Shown: positions 24,776 to 32,703 of the stretch, one piece after another
Layout of the letters: each line of letters opens with the position of its first letter
Numbering within the stretch: position 1 is the first letter of the stretch
Source: Oscillibacter sp. MSJ-31
Lineage (GTDB): Bacteria; Bacillota; Clostridia; Oscillospirales; Oscillospiraceae
DNA length: 64,000 nucleotides
Assembly: GCF_018918025.1 (NCBI RefSeq)
Contig: NZ_JAHLPT010000001.1
Coordinates: 186,001 to 250,000 of the forward strand
Direction of reading: 5' to 3'
Position numbers and translations under genes: made by a program
Notes under the pieces: model-generated
Seen by the model: the letters and a program-made list of their open reading frames with translations, nothing else
Database searches by the model: none
Told to the model about the DNA's origin: nothing

Positions 24776-26033
24776 GTTTGATCGCCTCCCAGTATTTCGC
24801 CGCGGCTTGCTCAACCTTGTTGTCGCCGTAGCGATAGTAGACCGCGTTTTTGATCGGGTCGGGCAGGTATTGCTGCTTCACCCAATGGTTCGGGAACTCG
24901 TGCGGGTACTTGTAGCCCTGCTCGCGCTCAAGGCCCGTGGAGTCCGCGTGAACGTTTTGCAGCTCACGCGGAATATCGCCGGTCCTGCCGCGCCTGACGT
25001 CGGCCCACGCCGCGTTGATGCCCTCGACCACGCTGTTGGATTTCGGCGCGGTGGCAAGCAGGATCGCCGCCTGCGCCAGCGGCAGCTGCGCTTCGGGAAG
25101 TCCCAACTGCATCGCGGTATCCACGCAGGCCTTCACGATGGCGACCGCCTGCGGGTATGCCATGCCGATATCCTCGCTCGCCGAGCACAAAAGCCGGCGG
25201 CAGGGCGTCACGAGGTCGCCCGCCTCGAGGAAACGCGCAAGGTAATGGAGCGCCGCGTCGGGGTCGCTGCCGCGCAGCGACTTCATCAGCGCCGAGGCCA
25301 TGTCGTACATCGCGTCGCCGCCCTTATCGTAGCGCATCGCGCTGCGCTGCGCCACCTGTAAGGCGTCTTCGCTTGTCAGCAGAAGCTCACCGTCCTTTGT
25401 CTCCGCCGCCTCATAAAGCAGTTCGCAGGCATTGATGGCCTTGCGCACATCGCCGCCGCATTGGGTCGCGAGGAGCATGGGCACGCCCTCCTCCCACGCA
25501 AGCGGGAGCGGGCTGCGCTCCTTGAGGATGCCGAGCGCCCGCTCAACGGCGGGCAGCAGCTCGCGCGGCTCGACCTGCTTGAACTCGAACACCGTCGAGC
25601 GCGAGAGCAGCGCGTTGTAAACATAGAAAAACGGATTCTCCGTCGTGGACGCGATGAGCGTGATGGAGCCGTTCTCCATGAACTCCAACAGGCTCTGCTG
25701 CTGCTTTTTGTTGAAATACTGAATTTCGTCGAGGTAGAGCAGAATGCCCCCGGGTGCCATCAGCGTGCCGACGCTCGCGATGATGTCCTTCACGTCCTGT
25801 AAGCTCGCGGTCGTCGCGTTGAGCCGGTAGAGCGTTTTATTCGTCTTGTTGGCGATGATGTTGGCGATGGTCGTTTTTCCCGTGCCGGAGGGGCCGTAGA
25901 AGATCATGTTCGCGCTCGTGCCCGCGTCGATCAGACGGCGCAGCACGCCGCCCGGTCCGATCAGATGGCGCTGGCCCACGACCTCGTCCAGGCTCTGCGG
26001 GCGAATTTCGTCCGCGAGCGGTCTTGTGCTCAT
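24759..26033 (-). CDS. rarA: Replication-associated recombination protein RarA (MgsA)
   Basis: A 424-residue AAA+ ATPase acting at stalled replication forks. Walker A is GPSGTGKTTIANIIA near residue 47 and Walker B is ILLYLDEIQYFNKKQQQ. Sensor 1 is ASTTENPFF. The C-terminal part has the family segment LRGSDPDAALHYLARFLEAG, and ends with YKYPHEFPNHWVKQQYLPD. The length is normal. It sits 12 bases after a LURP-one-like gene and overlaps DUF951. Confidence 0.95.
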   Translation of the reverse strand: MSTRPLADEIRPQSLDEVVGQRHLIGPGGVLRRLIDAGTSANMIFYGPSGTGKTTIANIIANKTNKTLYRLNATTASLQDVKDIIASVGTLMAPGGILLYLDEIQYFNKKQQQSLLEFMENGSITLIASTTENPFFYVYNALLSRSTVFEFKQVEPRELLPAVERALGILKERSPLPLAWEEGVPMLLATQCGGDVRKAINACELLYEAAETKDGELLLTSEDALQVAQRSAMRYDKGGDAMYDMASALMKSLRGSDPDAALHYLARFLEAGDLVTPCRRLLCSASEDIGMAYPQAVAIVKACVDTAMQLGLPEAQLPLAQAAILLATAPKSNSVVEGINAAWADVRRGRTGDIPRELQNVHADSTGLEREQGYKYPHEFPNHWVKQQYLPDPIKNAVYYRYGDNKVEQAAAKYWEAIKHADGH

Positions 26034-26045
26034 GCTATCCCCTCC

Positions 26046-26519
26046 TCAGCTGCTGCGGCTGCATTTCTCCGCGTCGATGGCCAGCACGACCATCAGCGCG
26101 TGCAGCGCGTCGGCGGGGTCCGCCACGTCGATGACATAGGTGTCCGTCCAGTGGAACAGCTCTTTGCCGATCGTCGCGACCGTGCCGCGCGAGGCGCTGA
26201 CGATGGTGTAATCCCATTCCATGAACTGCCCCTCGACCGCCCAATCGCTGCCCTCCACGGTGAAATGCGGCACAAAAAACGTAAATTCCTTTTTGATCGT
26301 GCCGATGCAGCGGTCGAATTCATACAGGTCAAATTTCGGCAGGAAGGTCAGCACACGCTGCTGCACCGTGCCGATGTGCTCGCCGGCGGCGTTGAGGATA
26401 TGTAAGCAATGGCCCCATGCGAGCTTGCCCTCGACCGTGAAGACCGTCGCACCGTTATCGTCATAAATGTCATAGCTGTCGAACCATGAAAAAAAGCGCT
26501 GCTTGAAGAGTAAGCGCAT
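26046..26519 (-). CDS. LURP-one-related/YxjI family protein
   Basis: A 157-residue protein with the Tubby-like LURP-one fold: MRLLFKQRFFSWFDSYDIYD at the start, then repeated beta-hairpin segments (TVFTVEGKLAWGHCLHILN, GTIKKEFTFFVPHFTVEG). The family is common in Firmicutes and may bind membrane lipid, but its function is not known. It is the first gene of the rarA operon. Confidence 0.85.
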   Translation of the reverse strand: MRLLFKQRFFSWFDSYDIYDDNGATVFTVEGKLAWGHCLHILNAAGEHIGTVQQRVLTFLPKFDLYEFDRCIGTIKKEFTFFVPHFTVEGSDWAVEGQFMEWDYTIVSASRGTVATIGKELFHWTDTYVIDVADPADALHALMVVLAIDAEKCSRSS

Positions 26520-26647
26520 GGCGGCACCTCCATTTCCCCGGTGCTTTTATCATAGCATATTTTTTCTCGTTTGCCCACACTTTTTCTGTCGATTTTTTGG
26601 GAAATGTGTGGTATGCTTTTGGCAAGAATGATTCGGGAGGTCACCTC

Positions 26648-27295
26648 ATGAAATCCAAAGCCGCTGTCCGCCGTATCGTTGAGGCGCTGAAGACGCTCTA
26701 CCCCGACGCCATGTGCTCGCTGCAATACCAAAAGGATTATGAGCTGCTTTTCGCCGTGCGGCTCTCCGCCCAGTGCACCGATGCGCGCGTGAACATGGTC
26801 ACCCCCGCGCTGTACGCAAGGTTCCCGACGCTCGAGGCGTTCGCCAACGCCAGCTATGAAGAGGTCGGCGAAGCCATCAAGTCCTGCGGCTTTTACAATA
26901 CCAAGTCCAAAGACCTCGTCGAGTGCGCGAAAATTCTCCTTGAAAAGTACGGCGGCAGGGTCCCCGGCACGATGGAGGAGCTGACGAGTCTCCCCGGCAT
27001 CGGGCGCAAGACCGCGAACCTCATTCTCGGCGACATCTACCACCAGCCCGCCTACGTCTGCGACACGCACTGCATCCGCATCACGGGCCGTCTCGGTCTC
27101 ACCGACGGCAGTAAGGACCCGCTGAGCGTGGAAAAGCAGCTGCGCGCCGTCCTCCCGCCGGAGGAGTCGAGCGATTTCTGCCACCGCATGGTGCTCTTCG
27201 GCCGCGACCGCTGCACCGCCCGCAAGGCGAACTGCGACGGCTGCCCGCTGCGCGCCGACTGCGACTTCGGGAAGGCGCAGAGCAAGAAGGCATAA
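26648..27295 (+). CDS. nth: Endonuclease III (DNA glycosylase/AP lyase)
   Basis: A 215-residue base-excision repair enzyme removing oxidised pyrimidines. The helix-hairpin-helix LPGIGRKTANLILGD includes the catalytic lysine, and DTHCIRITGRLGL contains the catalytic aspartate region. The C-terminal 4Fe-4S loop is C-X6-C-X2-C-X5-C (CTARKANCDGCPLRADC). The start at 26648 follows GGGAGG. A longer frame upstream lacks a ribosome site. It is divergent from the rarA operon. Confidence 0.97.
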   Translation: MKSKAAVRRIVEALKTLYPDAMCSLQYQKDYELLFAVRLSAQCTDARVNMVTPALYARFPTLEAFANASYEEVGEAIKSCGFYNTKSKDLVECAKILLEKYGGRVPGTMEELTSLPGIGRKTANLILGDIYHQPAYVCDTHCIRITGRLGLTDGSKDPLSVEKQLRAVLPPEESSDFCHRMVLFGRDRCTARKANCDGCPLRADCDFGKAQSKKA

Positions 27296-27312
27296 AACAG
27301 AAAACCGGAAAG

Positions 27313-27342
27313 CGTGTCTGCGATTTCGCAGGCACGTTTTTT
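27313..27342 (+). terminator. Intrinsic terminator after nth
   Basis: CGTGTCTGCG pairs with CGCAGGCACG (one G-U pair) around ATTT and is followed by six T residues. Confidence 0.88.
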
Positions 27343-27391
27343 CGTTCCCGCTCATATACTGCTTTGAACGAATCGGAACGGAGGCACAGAC

Positions 27392-27649
27392 ATGGATCAA
27401 AATACCGCTCAGCTCATTGAAAAATTCCGCAGGAATCCCGCCATGGCGCAGTCGCTCCTGCAATCCGGCGACGGACAGAAGCTCATGCAGATGCTCACCC
27501 GCCAGGACGGCGGCGCAGCGCTCAACCGCGCGGCGCAGAGCGCCGCGATGGGCAACACCAAGGAGCTCGCGGCGATGCTCTCGAGCCTGATGCAGAGCCC
27601 CGAGGGCATGGCGGTGATGAGCCGCATCAGCGAGAGCGCGAAAAAATAA
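27392..27649 (+). CDS. 85-residue protein of unknown function
   Basis: It begins MDQNTAQLIEKFRRNPAMAQ after GGAGG. It is highly helical, rich in Met, Gln and Ala (SLLQSGDGQKLMQMLTRQDG), with no signal peptide or membrane segment and no cysteine. It heads a three-gene cluster of small proteins with tight spacing. Its second half resembles the N-terminus of the next gene in Gln/Met-rich helical style. No family is recognised. A helical self-associating or scaffold protein would fit. Confidence 0.7.
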   Translation: MDQNTAQLIEKFRRNPAMAQSLLQSGDGQKLMQMLTRQDGGAALNRAAQSAAMGNTKELAAMLSSLMQSPEGMAVMSRISESAKK

Positions 27650-27670
27650 GCGAAACGGAGGGCGGGCCGC

Positions 27671-28087
27671 ATGAGCGAGCTGGAAGACAAACTCAATAGT
27701 CTGCTCTCCAACCAGGACGCGATGGCGCAGGTCATGCAGCTCGCGCAGAGCCTGTCGCAGTCAGGTGCGGGAGCGGCGGACGGCGGGAGCACTGCCCCGC
27801 CTCCCCCGCCGCAGAGCGGAGCAGCGGCGGGAAATGCCATGCCGAGTGCGGGCGACCTGAATGCCATGCTCTCGCAGCTCACCGGCGGGCTGGACCCCGC
27901 GCTTTTATCGCGGCTCCTGCCGGTGCTGAGCCAGATGAACCGGAACGAGAGCAGCGAGACCTCTGCGCTTCTCTACGCGCTGCAGCCCTTTCTGCGCGAC
28001 AAGCGGCGCGACAAGGTCGCGCGGGCGGCGCAGCTCGCCAAGCTCATCCATCTGGCCAAGGTATTTCTGACGACGCGGGAGGAGTAG
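27671..28087 (+). CDS. 138-residue protein of unknown function with Gly/Pro linker
   Basis: It begins MSELEDKLNSLLSNQDAMAQ and is preceded by GGAGGG. A first helical segment (to residue 38) is followed by a Gly/Ala/Pro/Ser-rich linker to about 65. A helical C-terminal domain follows (LSRLLPVLSQMNRNESSE, then ALLYALQPFLRDKRRDKVAR). It is second of the three-gene cluster. The layout suggests a partner of the 85-residue protein. No family is recognised. Confidence 0.7.
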   Translation: MSELEDKLNSLLSNQDAMAQVMQLAQSLSQSGAGAADGGSTAPPPPPQSGAAAGNAMPSAGDLNAMLSQLTGGLDPALLSRLLPVLSQMNRNESSETSALLYALQPFLRDKRRDKVARAAQLAKLIHLAKVFLTTREE

Positions 28088-28089
28088 CC

Positions 28090-28419
28090 GTGTACAATCG
28101 TTATCTGCGCAACGATCAGGGCGTTTACACCTGCGTTCCGCAGGAGGAGCCGCGCCGCTCGCCGCCTCCGCATCGCGAGTCTCCCCCAAGGGAGCCGCCG
28201 CGGGATACGCCTCCTCCCCCGCCGAACGGCGGCGGACCGGAGGCCGACAGCGGCGCGTTCCGCGAGGGCATTCCGTTTCTCGACAGTCTTTTGGAAAAGC
28301 TCCATCTGCAGGATCTCGACGGCGCGGACCTGATGCTGCTGCTCCTGCTCTTCTTCCTCTTTGAGGAAAAGGCGGACGACGAGCTGCTCATCGCTCTCGG
28401 ATTGCTGCTCATTCTATGA
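28090..28419 (+). CDS. 109-residue proline-rich protein with hydrophobic C-terminus
   Basis: It starts with GTG at 28090 under GGAGGAG that overlaps the previous stop. A short N-terminus (MYNRYLRNDQGVYTCVPQEE) precedes a Pro/Arg-rich stretch of about 35 residues and a C-terminal segment, DLMLLLLLFFLFEEKADDEL then LLIALGLLLIL. The latter is strongly hydrophobic and could insert in or lie on a membrane. Proline-rich plus short acidic-hydrophobic composition recalls spore-coat or sporulation-associated small proteins, but that is only a resemblance. Confidence 0.7.
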   Translation: MYNRYLRNDQGVYTCVPQEEPRRSPPPHRESPPREPPRDTPPPPPNGGGPEADSGAFREGIPFLDSLLEKLHLQDLDGADLMLLLLLFFLFEEKADDELLIALGLLLIL

Positions 28420-28448
28420 AAAACGACTGACCGGCGGTCAGTCGTTTT
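28420..28448. terminator. Bidirectional terminator after the three-gene cluster
   Basis: AAAACGACTGACC pairs perfectly with GGTCAGTCGTTTT around GGC. It overlaps the 3' end of the convergent gene that stops at 28438. Confidence 0.9.
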
Positions 28449-29214
28449 CGCTTATCTCCTTGGTCACGGCAACGACCGGCTCATAGAGCACCGTGCCGTT
28501 CGGCAGCGTAAAGTCCTCCGCGTCCACGCCGTCGTAGCTGACTGTCAGCGCCGCCATGCGGTAGACGACCGCATCGTCGCATTCGCGCTCCGCCGCGGCA
28601 AGCAGCCCGGAGCTTACGCTGACCCAGTAGCGTTCAACATAGCCCGCCTCGTCGGGCTCGGTCTCCACATAGATGCAGTTCACGCCCTCGAGCGCGCGGT
28701 AATCCGCCGCCGCGATGCGCTCCGGCGGCAGCGCGAGGATGTCCTCATAGGTCAATATTCCCTGCTCCGCGTCCTGCGTGAGCGCAGAGGCGCCGGAATA
28801 GACCTTTCGGCTGCTGCCGTACCAGATGTAGACCGCATCATCGCCGGTAATGACATGGCGGGTCTGTCCGTCCGTCTCCGTGATGTCGAGCCGCAGCCAG
28901 CCGTCCGCGGCTGCCGCCGTGATGACGCTCACGCCGCTGCCGCCGCTCCAGTAGCGCTCGACCGTGATGGTGCGCGTGTAAACGCGCGGGCGCGCGAGCA
29001 CCTCAATGGCGCTCTGCACCGTGTCGGGCCGGACCTCCACGCGGTCAACGGCCTCGTTGTCCACAATGGGACCGCTCGGCTCCGTTGTGCTCGGCTCCGG
29101 CGGCAGCACGATCTTCTCCGGCTCGCGCAGACTGCCGCGCACCATAAAGGCGACGACGAGCAGGACCAGCAGGATGCACGCGATGCCGATCGGCGTCATT
29201 TTCTGTTTTCCCAT
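28438..29214 (-). CDS. Membrane-anchored extracellular protein, unknown function
   Basis: A 258-residue protein beginning MGKQKMTPIGIACILLVLLV, an uncleaved N-terminal signal anchor. A Pro/Thr/Glu linker (PPEPSTTEPSGP) precedes a beta-rich outer domain with repeated patterns such as TRTITVERYWSGGSGVSVI and GVNCIYVETEPDEAGYVERY. This resembles lipoprotein-sorting (LolA/RseB-like) folds but no motif fixes it. It is the last gene of the trpS-wecA-wecB run, 28 bases after wecB, so it may act in envelope assembly. Confidence 0.7.
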   Translation of the reverse strand: MGKQKMTPIGIACILLVLLVVAFMVRGSLREPEKIVLPPEPSTTEPSGPIVDNEAVDRVEVRPDTVQSAIEVLARPRVYTRTITVERYWSGGSGVSVITAAAADGWLRLDITETDGQTRHVITGDDAVYIWYGSSRKVYSGASALTQDAEQGILTYEDILALPPERIAAADYRALEGVNCIYVETEPDEAGYVERYWVSVSSGLLAAAERECDDAVVYRMAALTVSYDGVDAEDFTLPNGTVLYEPVVAVTKEISEND

Positions 29215-29242
29215 CCTGCCGCCTCCTTTCCGCCGCAGTCCT

Positions 29243-30391
29243 TTAAGCCCTGTGATCCTCCGGCCGCTCCGCGCGCAGACCGAAGTACCATTCGATCGCG
29301 TCCGCGATGCGCGCGCAGGCGTGACCGTCGCCGTAGGGATTGACCGCGTGGGCCATCGCCGCGTAGGCGGCGGGATCGTTCAGCAGCTCGTTTGCCAGCG
29401 CAAGGATCGCGTCACGCTCCACGCCCGCGAGCTTCACCGTGCCGGCGGCGACCGCCTCGGGGCGCTCCGTCTCGCGCCGCAGGACAAGCACCGGCTTGCC
29501 GAGCGCCGGGGCCTCCTCCTGCAAGCCGCCGGAGTCGGTCATGACCATATAGCAGCGCGCCATCAGGTTGTGCATCTCGTCCGCGCTCAGCGGCGCGATC
29601 AGGTGTACGTTCCCGATGCCGTCCAGATGCCGGTGGGCGCACTCCTGCACCACCGGAGAGAGATGCACCGGATAGACCAGCTCCGCCTCCGGGTGCGTCC
29701 CAGCAAGCTCCGCGAGCGCGGACATGATGTCCTCCATCGGCTGTCCGTAATTCTCGCGCCGGTGGCAGGTCACAAGGATGACCTTCCTGCTCGTGTAGTC
29801 CAGCTCGTTGAGCAGCTCTGTCGTAAAGCGATAGTCCTTGCGTACCGTTGTTTTCAAAGCGTCAATGACCGTGTTGCCGGTGACGAACACGCCCTCGGTC
29901 ACGCTCTCGCGTGCAAGGTTCGCGCGGTTATTCTCCGTGGGGCAGAAATAAAGGTCGGCGAGCCGCGTGACGAGCTGACGGTTCATCTCCTCGGGATAGG
30001 GCGAATACTTATCGTAGGTGCGCAGCCCCGCCTCGACGTGGCCGATCTTCACCTTATGGTAAAAGGCCGAGAGCGCGCCGGCAAAGGTCGTGGAGGTATC
30101 GCCGTGGACAAGGATCATATCGGGCGCAAAGCGGTCGATGACCTCGTCCATGCCGGTCAGGCACTTGCAGGTGATGGTCGAGAGCGTCTGGCGCGGGGTC
30201 ATAATGTCGAGGTCGGCATCCGCCTTGAGGTCAAAGACCTGCATGACGCTGTCGAGCATCTCGCGGTGCTGCGCCGTCACGCAGCAAAGGCTCTCAATGC
30301 CCTCGCGCTGCGCGAGCTCCTTGACGAGCGGAGCCATCTTGATCGCCTCCGGCCGTGTGCCGAAGACGCTCATCACTTTAATTTTCTTCAT
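29243..30391 (-). CDS. wecB: UDP-N-acetylglucosamine 2-epimerase (non-hydrolysing)
   Basis: A 382-residue enzyme converting UDP-GlcNAc to UDP-ManNAc for teichoic acid or polysaccharide linkage units. The start MKKIKVMSVFGTRPEAIKM at 30391 carries the family's N-terminal motif. ILVHGDTSTTFAGALSAFY, VTCHRRENYGQPM and SDSGGLQEEAPALGKPVLVL are further conserved stretches. The 48-residue Arg-rich extension of the open frame is inside the upstream gene and is rejected. It overlaps the WecA-like gene by 14 bases. Confidence 0.95.
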   Translation of the reverse strand: MKKIKVMSVFGTRPEAIKMAPLVKELAQREGIESLCCVTAQHREMLDSVMQVFDLKADADLDIMTPRQTLSTITCKCLTGMDEVIDRFAPDMILVHGDTSTTFAGALSAFYHKVKIGHVEAGLRTYDKYSPYPEEMNRQLVTRLADLYFCPTENNRANLARESVTEGVFVTGNTVIDALKTTVRKDYRFTTELLNELDYTSRKVILVTCHRRENYGQPMEDIMSALAELAGTHPEAELVYPVHLSPVVQECAHRHLDGIGNVHLIAPLSADEMHNLMARCYMVMTDSGGLQEEAPALGKPVLVLRRETERPEAVAAGTVKLAGVERDAILALANELLNDPAAYAAMAHAVNPYGDGHACARIADAIEWYFGLRAERPEDHRA

Positions 30392-31520
30392 GCTTTTCTT
30401 CCTTCTCCTCCGGCGCAGGCGCGGCAGACTTTGCCTGCATTTCCTCCTGCTCCAGTTCCTTTTCGTGGGCGGTCTCCGCGATCTCGCGCGGGAAAATGAC
30501 GCGTGAGGCGACATAGGCCACCGCCGCAAGCGCAAGGAGCAGCAGCATCGCCTTCAGCTCGCCGCTCGTCGTGAGCACGACGGCGGACAGTCCCAGCAGA
30601 CTGCTCACCACATACAGCGCCGCCACCGTCTGCTTCTGGTTGAGTCCCATATCCATCATGCGGTGGTGAATGTGCCCGCGGTCCGGCGTCATGGGGCTCT
30701 GCCCGCGCGCCACGCGGCGCACGATGGCAAAGGCCGTGTCGAAGATCGGCAGGCCCAGCACCAGAAACGGCACCGCGAACGAAACGATGGCGTAATACTT
30801 AAAGAGGCCCTGAATGGAATAGGTCGCTAAAATGTAACCCAAAAAGGTCGAGCCGGTGTCGCCCATGAACATCTTCGCCGGGTTCTTATTGTACGGCATG
30901 AAGCCGAGGCACGCGCCCGCGAGCGCCGCCATCACGATGGCGACCTGCTGCTCGGAGACAAGAATGGCAATGACGAGCATCGTCATCGCGCTGATGGTCG
31001 AAACGCCGCTGGCCAGACCGTCGAGCCCGTCGATGAGGTTCACGGCGTTCGTCACACCGACGATCCACAGCACCGTCACGGGATACTTCATCCAGCCGAG
31101 CGACCAGTAGGGCGCGTCGGAAAAGACGTTGGGGTTCGTCAGGATCTCGATCACCACGCCGTGATACACGGCGACCAGCGCCGCGCAGATCTGCACGAGA
31201 AATTTGAACTTCGCGCGCAGCGGCGTCATATCGTCCACCACGCCGAGCACCACGATGATGACTGCTCCAAGCAGGATGCCCTTCATCTGGTGGTCGATGT
31301 GGACAAAAAGCAGGATGCTGACCATGAAGCCGAGGAAGATCGCAAGCCCGCCCAGCCGCGGCACCGGCTTCTTGTGCATCCGGCGGCTGTCCTTCGGCAC
31401 GTCGATCGCGCCGATCTTATAGGCAAACGACTTCACGAGCGGGCACATGATGAAGCTCACGACCATCGCGCACACGAGCGCGGCGCCCACCCAAAGCAAA
31501 AGCTCTTTCTGAATATCCAT
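30378..31520 (-). CDS. Undecaprenyl-phosphate GlcNAc-1-phosphate transferase (WecA/TagO, MraY family)
   Basis: A 380-residue polytopic membrane enzyme starting teichoic-acid or exopolysaccharide chains on undecaprenyl phosphate. MraY-family landmarks are DVPKDSRRMHKKPVPRLGGL (early), DDMTPLRAKFK, NAVNLIDGLDGLASGVS, MFMGDTGSTFLGY and the cytoplasmic PDRGHIHHRMMDMG loop. The C-terminus carries a Glu/Lys-rich tail. It lies 8 bases after trpS and overlaps wecB, which supplies the next sugar. The product uses the C55 carrier made by uppS. Confidence 0.93.
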   Translation of the reverse strand: MDIQKELLLWVGAALVCAMVVSFIMCPLVKSFAYKIGAIDVPKDSRRMHKKPVPRLGGLAIFLGFMVSILLFVHIDHQMKGILLGAVIIVVLGVVDDMTPLRAKFKFLVQICAALVAVYHGVVIEILTNPNVFSDAPYWSLGWMKYPVTVLWIVGVTNAVNLIDGLDGLASGVSTISAMTMLVIAILVSEQQVAIVMAALAGACLGFMPYNKNPAKMFMGDTGSTFLGYILATYSIQGLFKYYAIVSFAVPFLVLGLPIFDTAFAIVRRVARGQSPMTPDRGHIHHRMMDMGLNQKQTVAALYVVSSLLGLSAVVLTTSGELKAMLLLLALAAVAYVASRVIFPREIAETAHEKELEQEEMQAKSAAPAPEEKEEKHEEN

Positions 31521-31528
31521 GTTCCCTC

Positions 31529-32533
31529 TTACCTGGCGACGAAGCCGACCTTCTTGTAGACCTTGCGCAGCGTCTTTTCCGCGAGGTAGGATGCCTTCTG
31601 CGCGCCGTCCTTGTAAACGCTCTCAAGGTATGCCTTGTCCGCCGTCAGGCGCTCGGCCTCCTCGCGGATGGGGCGCAGCAGCTCGATGACCGACTCGGCC
31701 ACGGCGGGCTTGAAGATGCCGTAGCCCTGTCCGGCAAACTCAGCCTCCGCCTCCGCGACGGTCTTGCCGGTCGCGGCGCAGTAGATGGAAAGCAGGTTGG
31801 AAATGCCGGGCTTATTCTCTTTATCGAACTTCACGCAGGCGTCGCAGTCCGTCACCGCGCGCTTGAACTTGCGCATGATGTCCTCGGGCTTGTCCATCAT
31901 GTAAACGCAGCCGTCGGGGTCGGATTTGGACATCTTGCTCGTCGGGTCGCCGAGGCTCATCACGCGCGCGCCCATCTTCGGGATAAACGGCTCGGGCAGC
32001 GTGAAGGTGTCGCCGTACACGCCGTTGAAGCGCTGCGCGATGTCGCGGCAAAGCTCGACGTGCTGCTTCTGATCCTGACCGACCGGCACGAGGTCAGCCT
32101 GATAGACGAGAATATCCGCCGCCATCAGCACCGGGTAGGTGAACAGGCCCGCGGTGATGTTGTCCGCGTGCTTGGCGGCCTTATCCTTGAATTGCGTCAT
32201 GCGGCTCAGCTCGCCGAACTGCGTGTAGCAGCCGAGCACCCACGAAAGCTCCGCGTGCTGGGGCACATGGCTCTGAATGAACATGATGTTCTTCGCGGGA
32301 TCAAGCCCGCAGGCGATGTACTGCGCGAGCTGGTTGACCGAGCGGCGGCGCAGGTCGGCGGGATTCTGGCGCACGGTGATGGCGTGCATATCCACGATGC
32401 AGTACAGGCAGTCGTACTCATCCTGCAGGCTCACCCAGTTCTTGATGGCGCCCATGTAGGAGCCGAGCGTCAGCTCGCCGCTGGGCTGGATGCCGCTGAA
32501 AATTCTCTTTTTGGCCGGAGCGTTTGCTTCCAT
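31529..32533 (-). CDS. trpS: Tryptophanyl-tRNA synthetase
   Basis: A 334-residue class Ic synthetase. The N-terminal RIFSGIQPSGELTLGSYMGA carries the HIGH-equivalent, and DPTSKMSKSDPDGCVYM the KMSKS loop. The dimer-interface segments YPVLMAADILVYQADLVPVG and DQKQHVELCRDIA are intact. It heads an operon with wecA and wecB. The leader is short and has no T-box, unlike many Firmicute trpS genes. Confidence 0.96.
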   Translation of the reverse strand: MEANAPAKKRIFSGIQPSGELTLGSYMGAIKNWVSLQDEYDCLYCIVDMHAITVRQNPADLRRRSVNQLAQYIACGLDPAKNIMFIQSHVPQHAELSWVLGCYTQFGELSRMTQFKDKAAKHADNITAGLFTYPVLMAADILVYQADLVPVGQDQKQHVELCRDIAQRFNGVYGDTFTLPEPFIPKMGARVMSLGDPTSKMSKSDPDGCVYMMDKPEDIMRKFKRAVTDCDACVKFDKENKPGISNLLSIYCAATGKTVAEAEAEFAGQGYGIFKPAVAESVIELLRPIREEAERLTADKAYLESVYKDGAQKASYLAEKTLRKVYKKVGFVAR

Positions 32534-32601
32534 AATGTTTTCCTCGTTTCTATCGTGATTAGCGCACAGGGCGCGGGAAGTGCCTATATTCTCAATTTGA
32601 T

Positions 32602-32630
32602 ATCATACCACACTTATTCTAAAAAGACAA
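32602..32630 (-). promoter_or_regulatory. SigmaA promoter of the trpS-wecA-wecB operon
   Basis: TTGTCT (32625-32630) and TATGAT (32602-32607) on the minus strand are 17 bases apart. It is back to back with the gltX promoter. Confidence 0.7.
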
Positions 32631-32637
32631 GAGAACC

Positions 32638-32666
32638 TTGACAAGCGCGGGCACAAAATGTAAACT
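32638..32666 (+). promoter_or_regulatory. SigmaA promoter of gltX-spoIIM
   Basis: TTGACA (32638-32643) and TAAACT (32661-32666) are 17 bases apart, ending about 38 bases before the gltX start. Confidence 0.75.
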
Positions 32667-32703
32667 GAAGAACACTGAAATTTTTGCTTCAGGAGGTCAC
32701 CCC

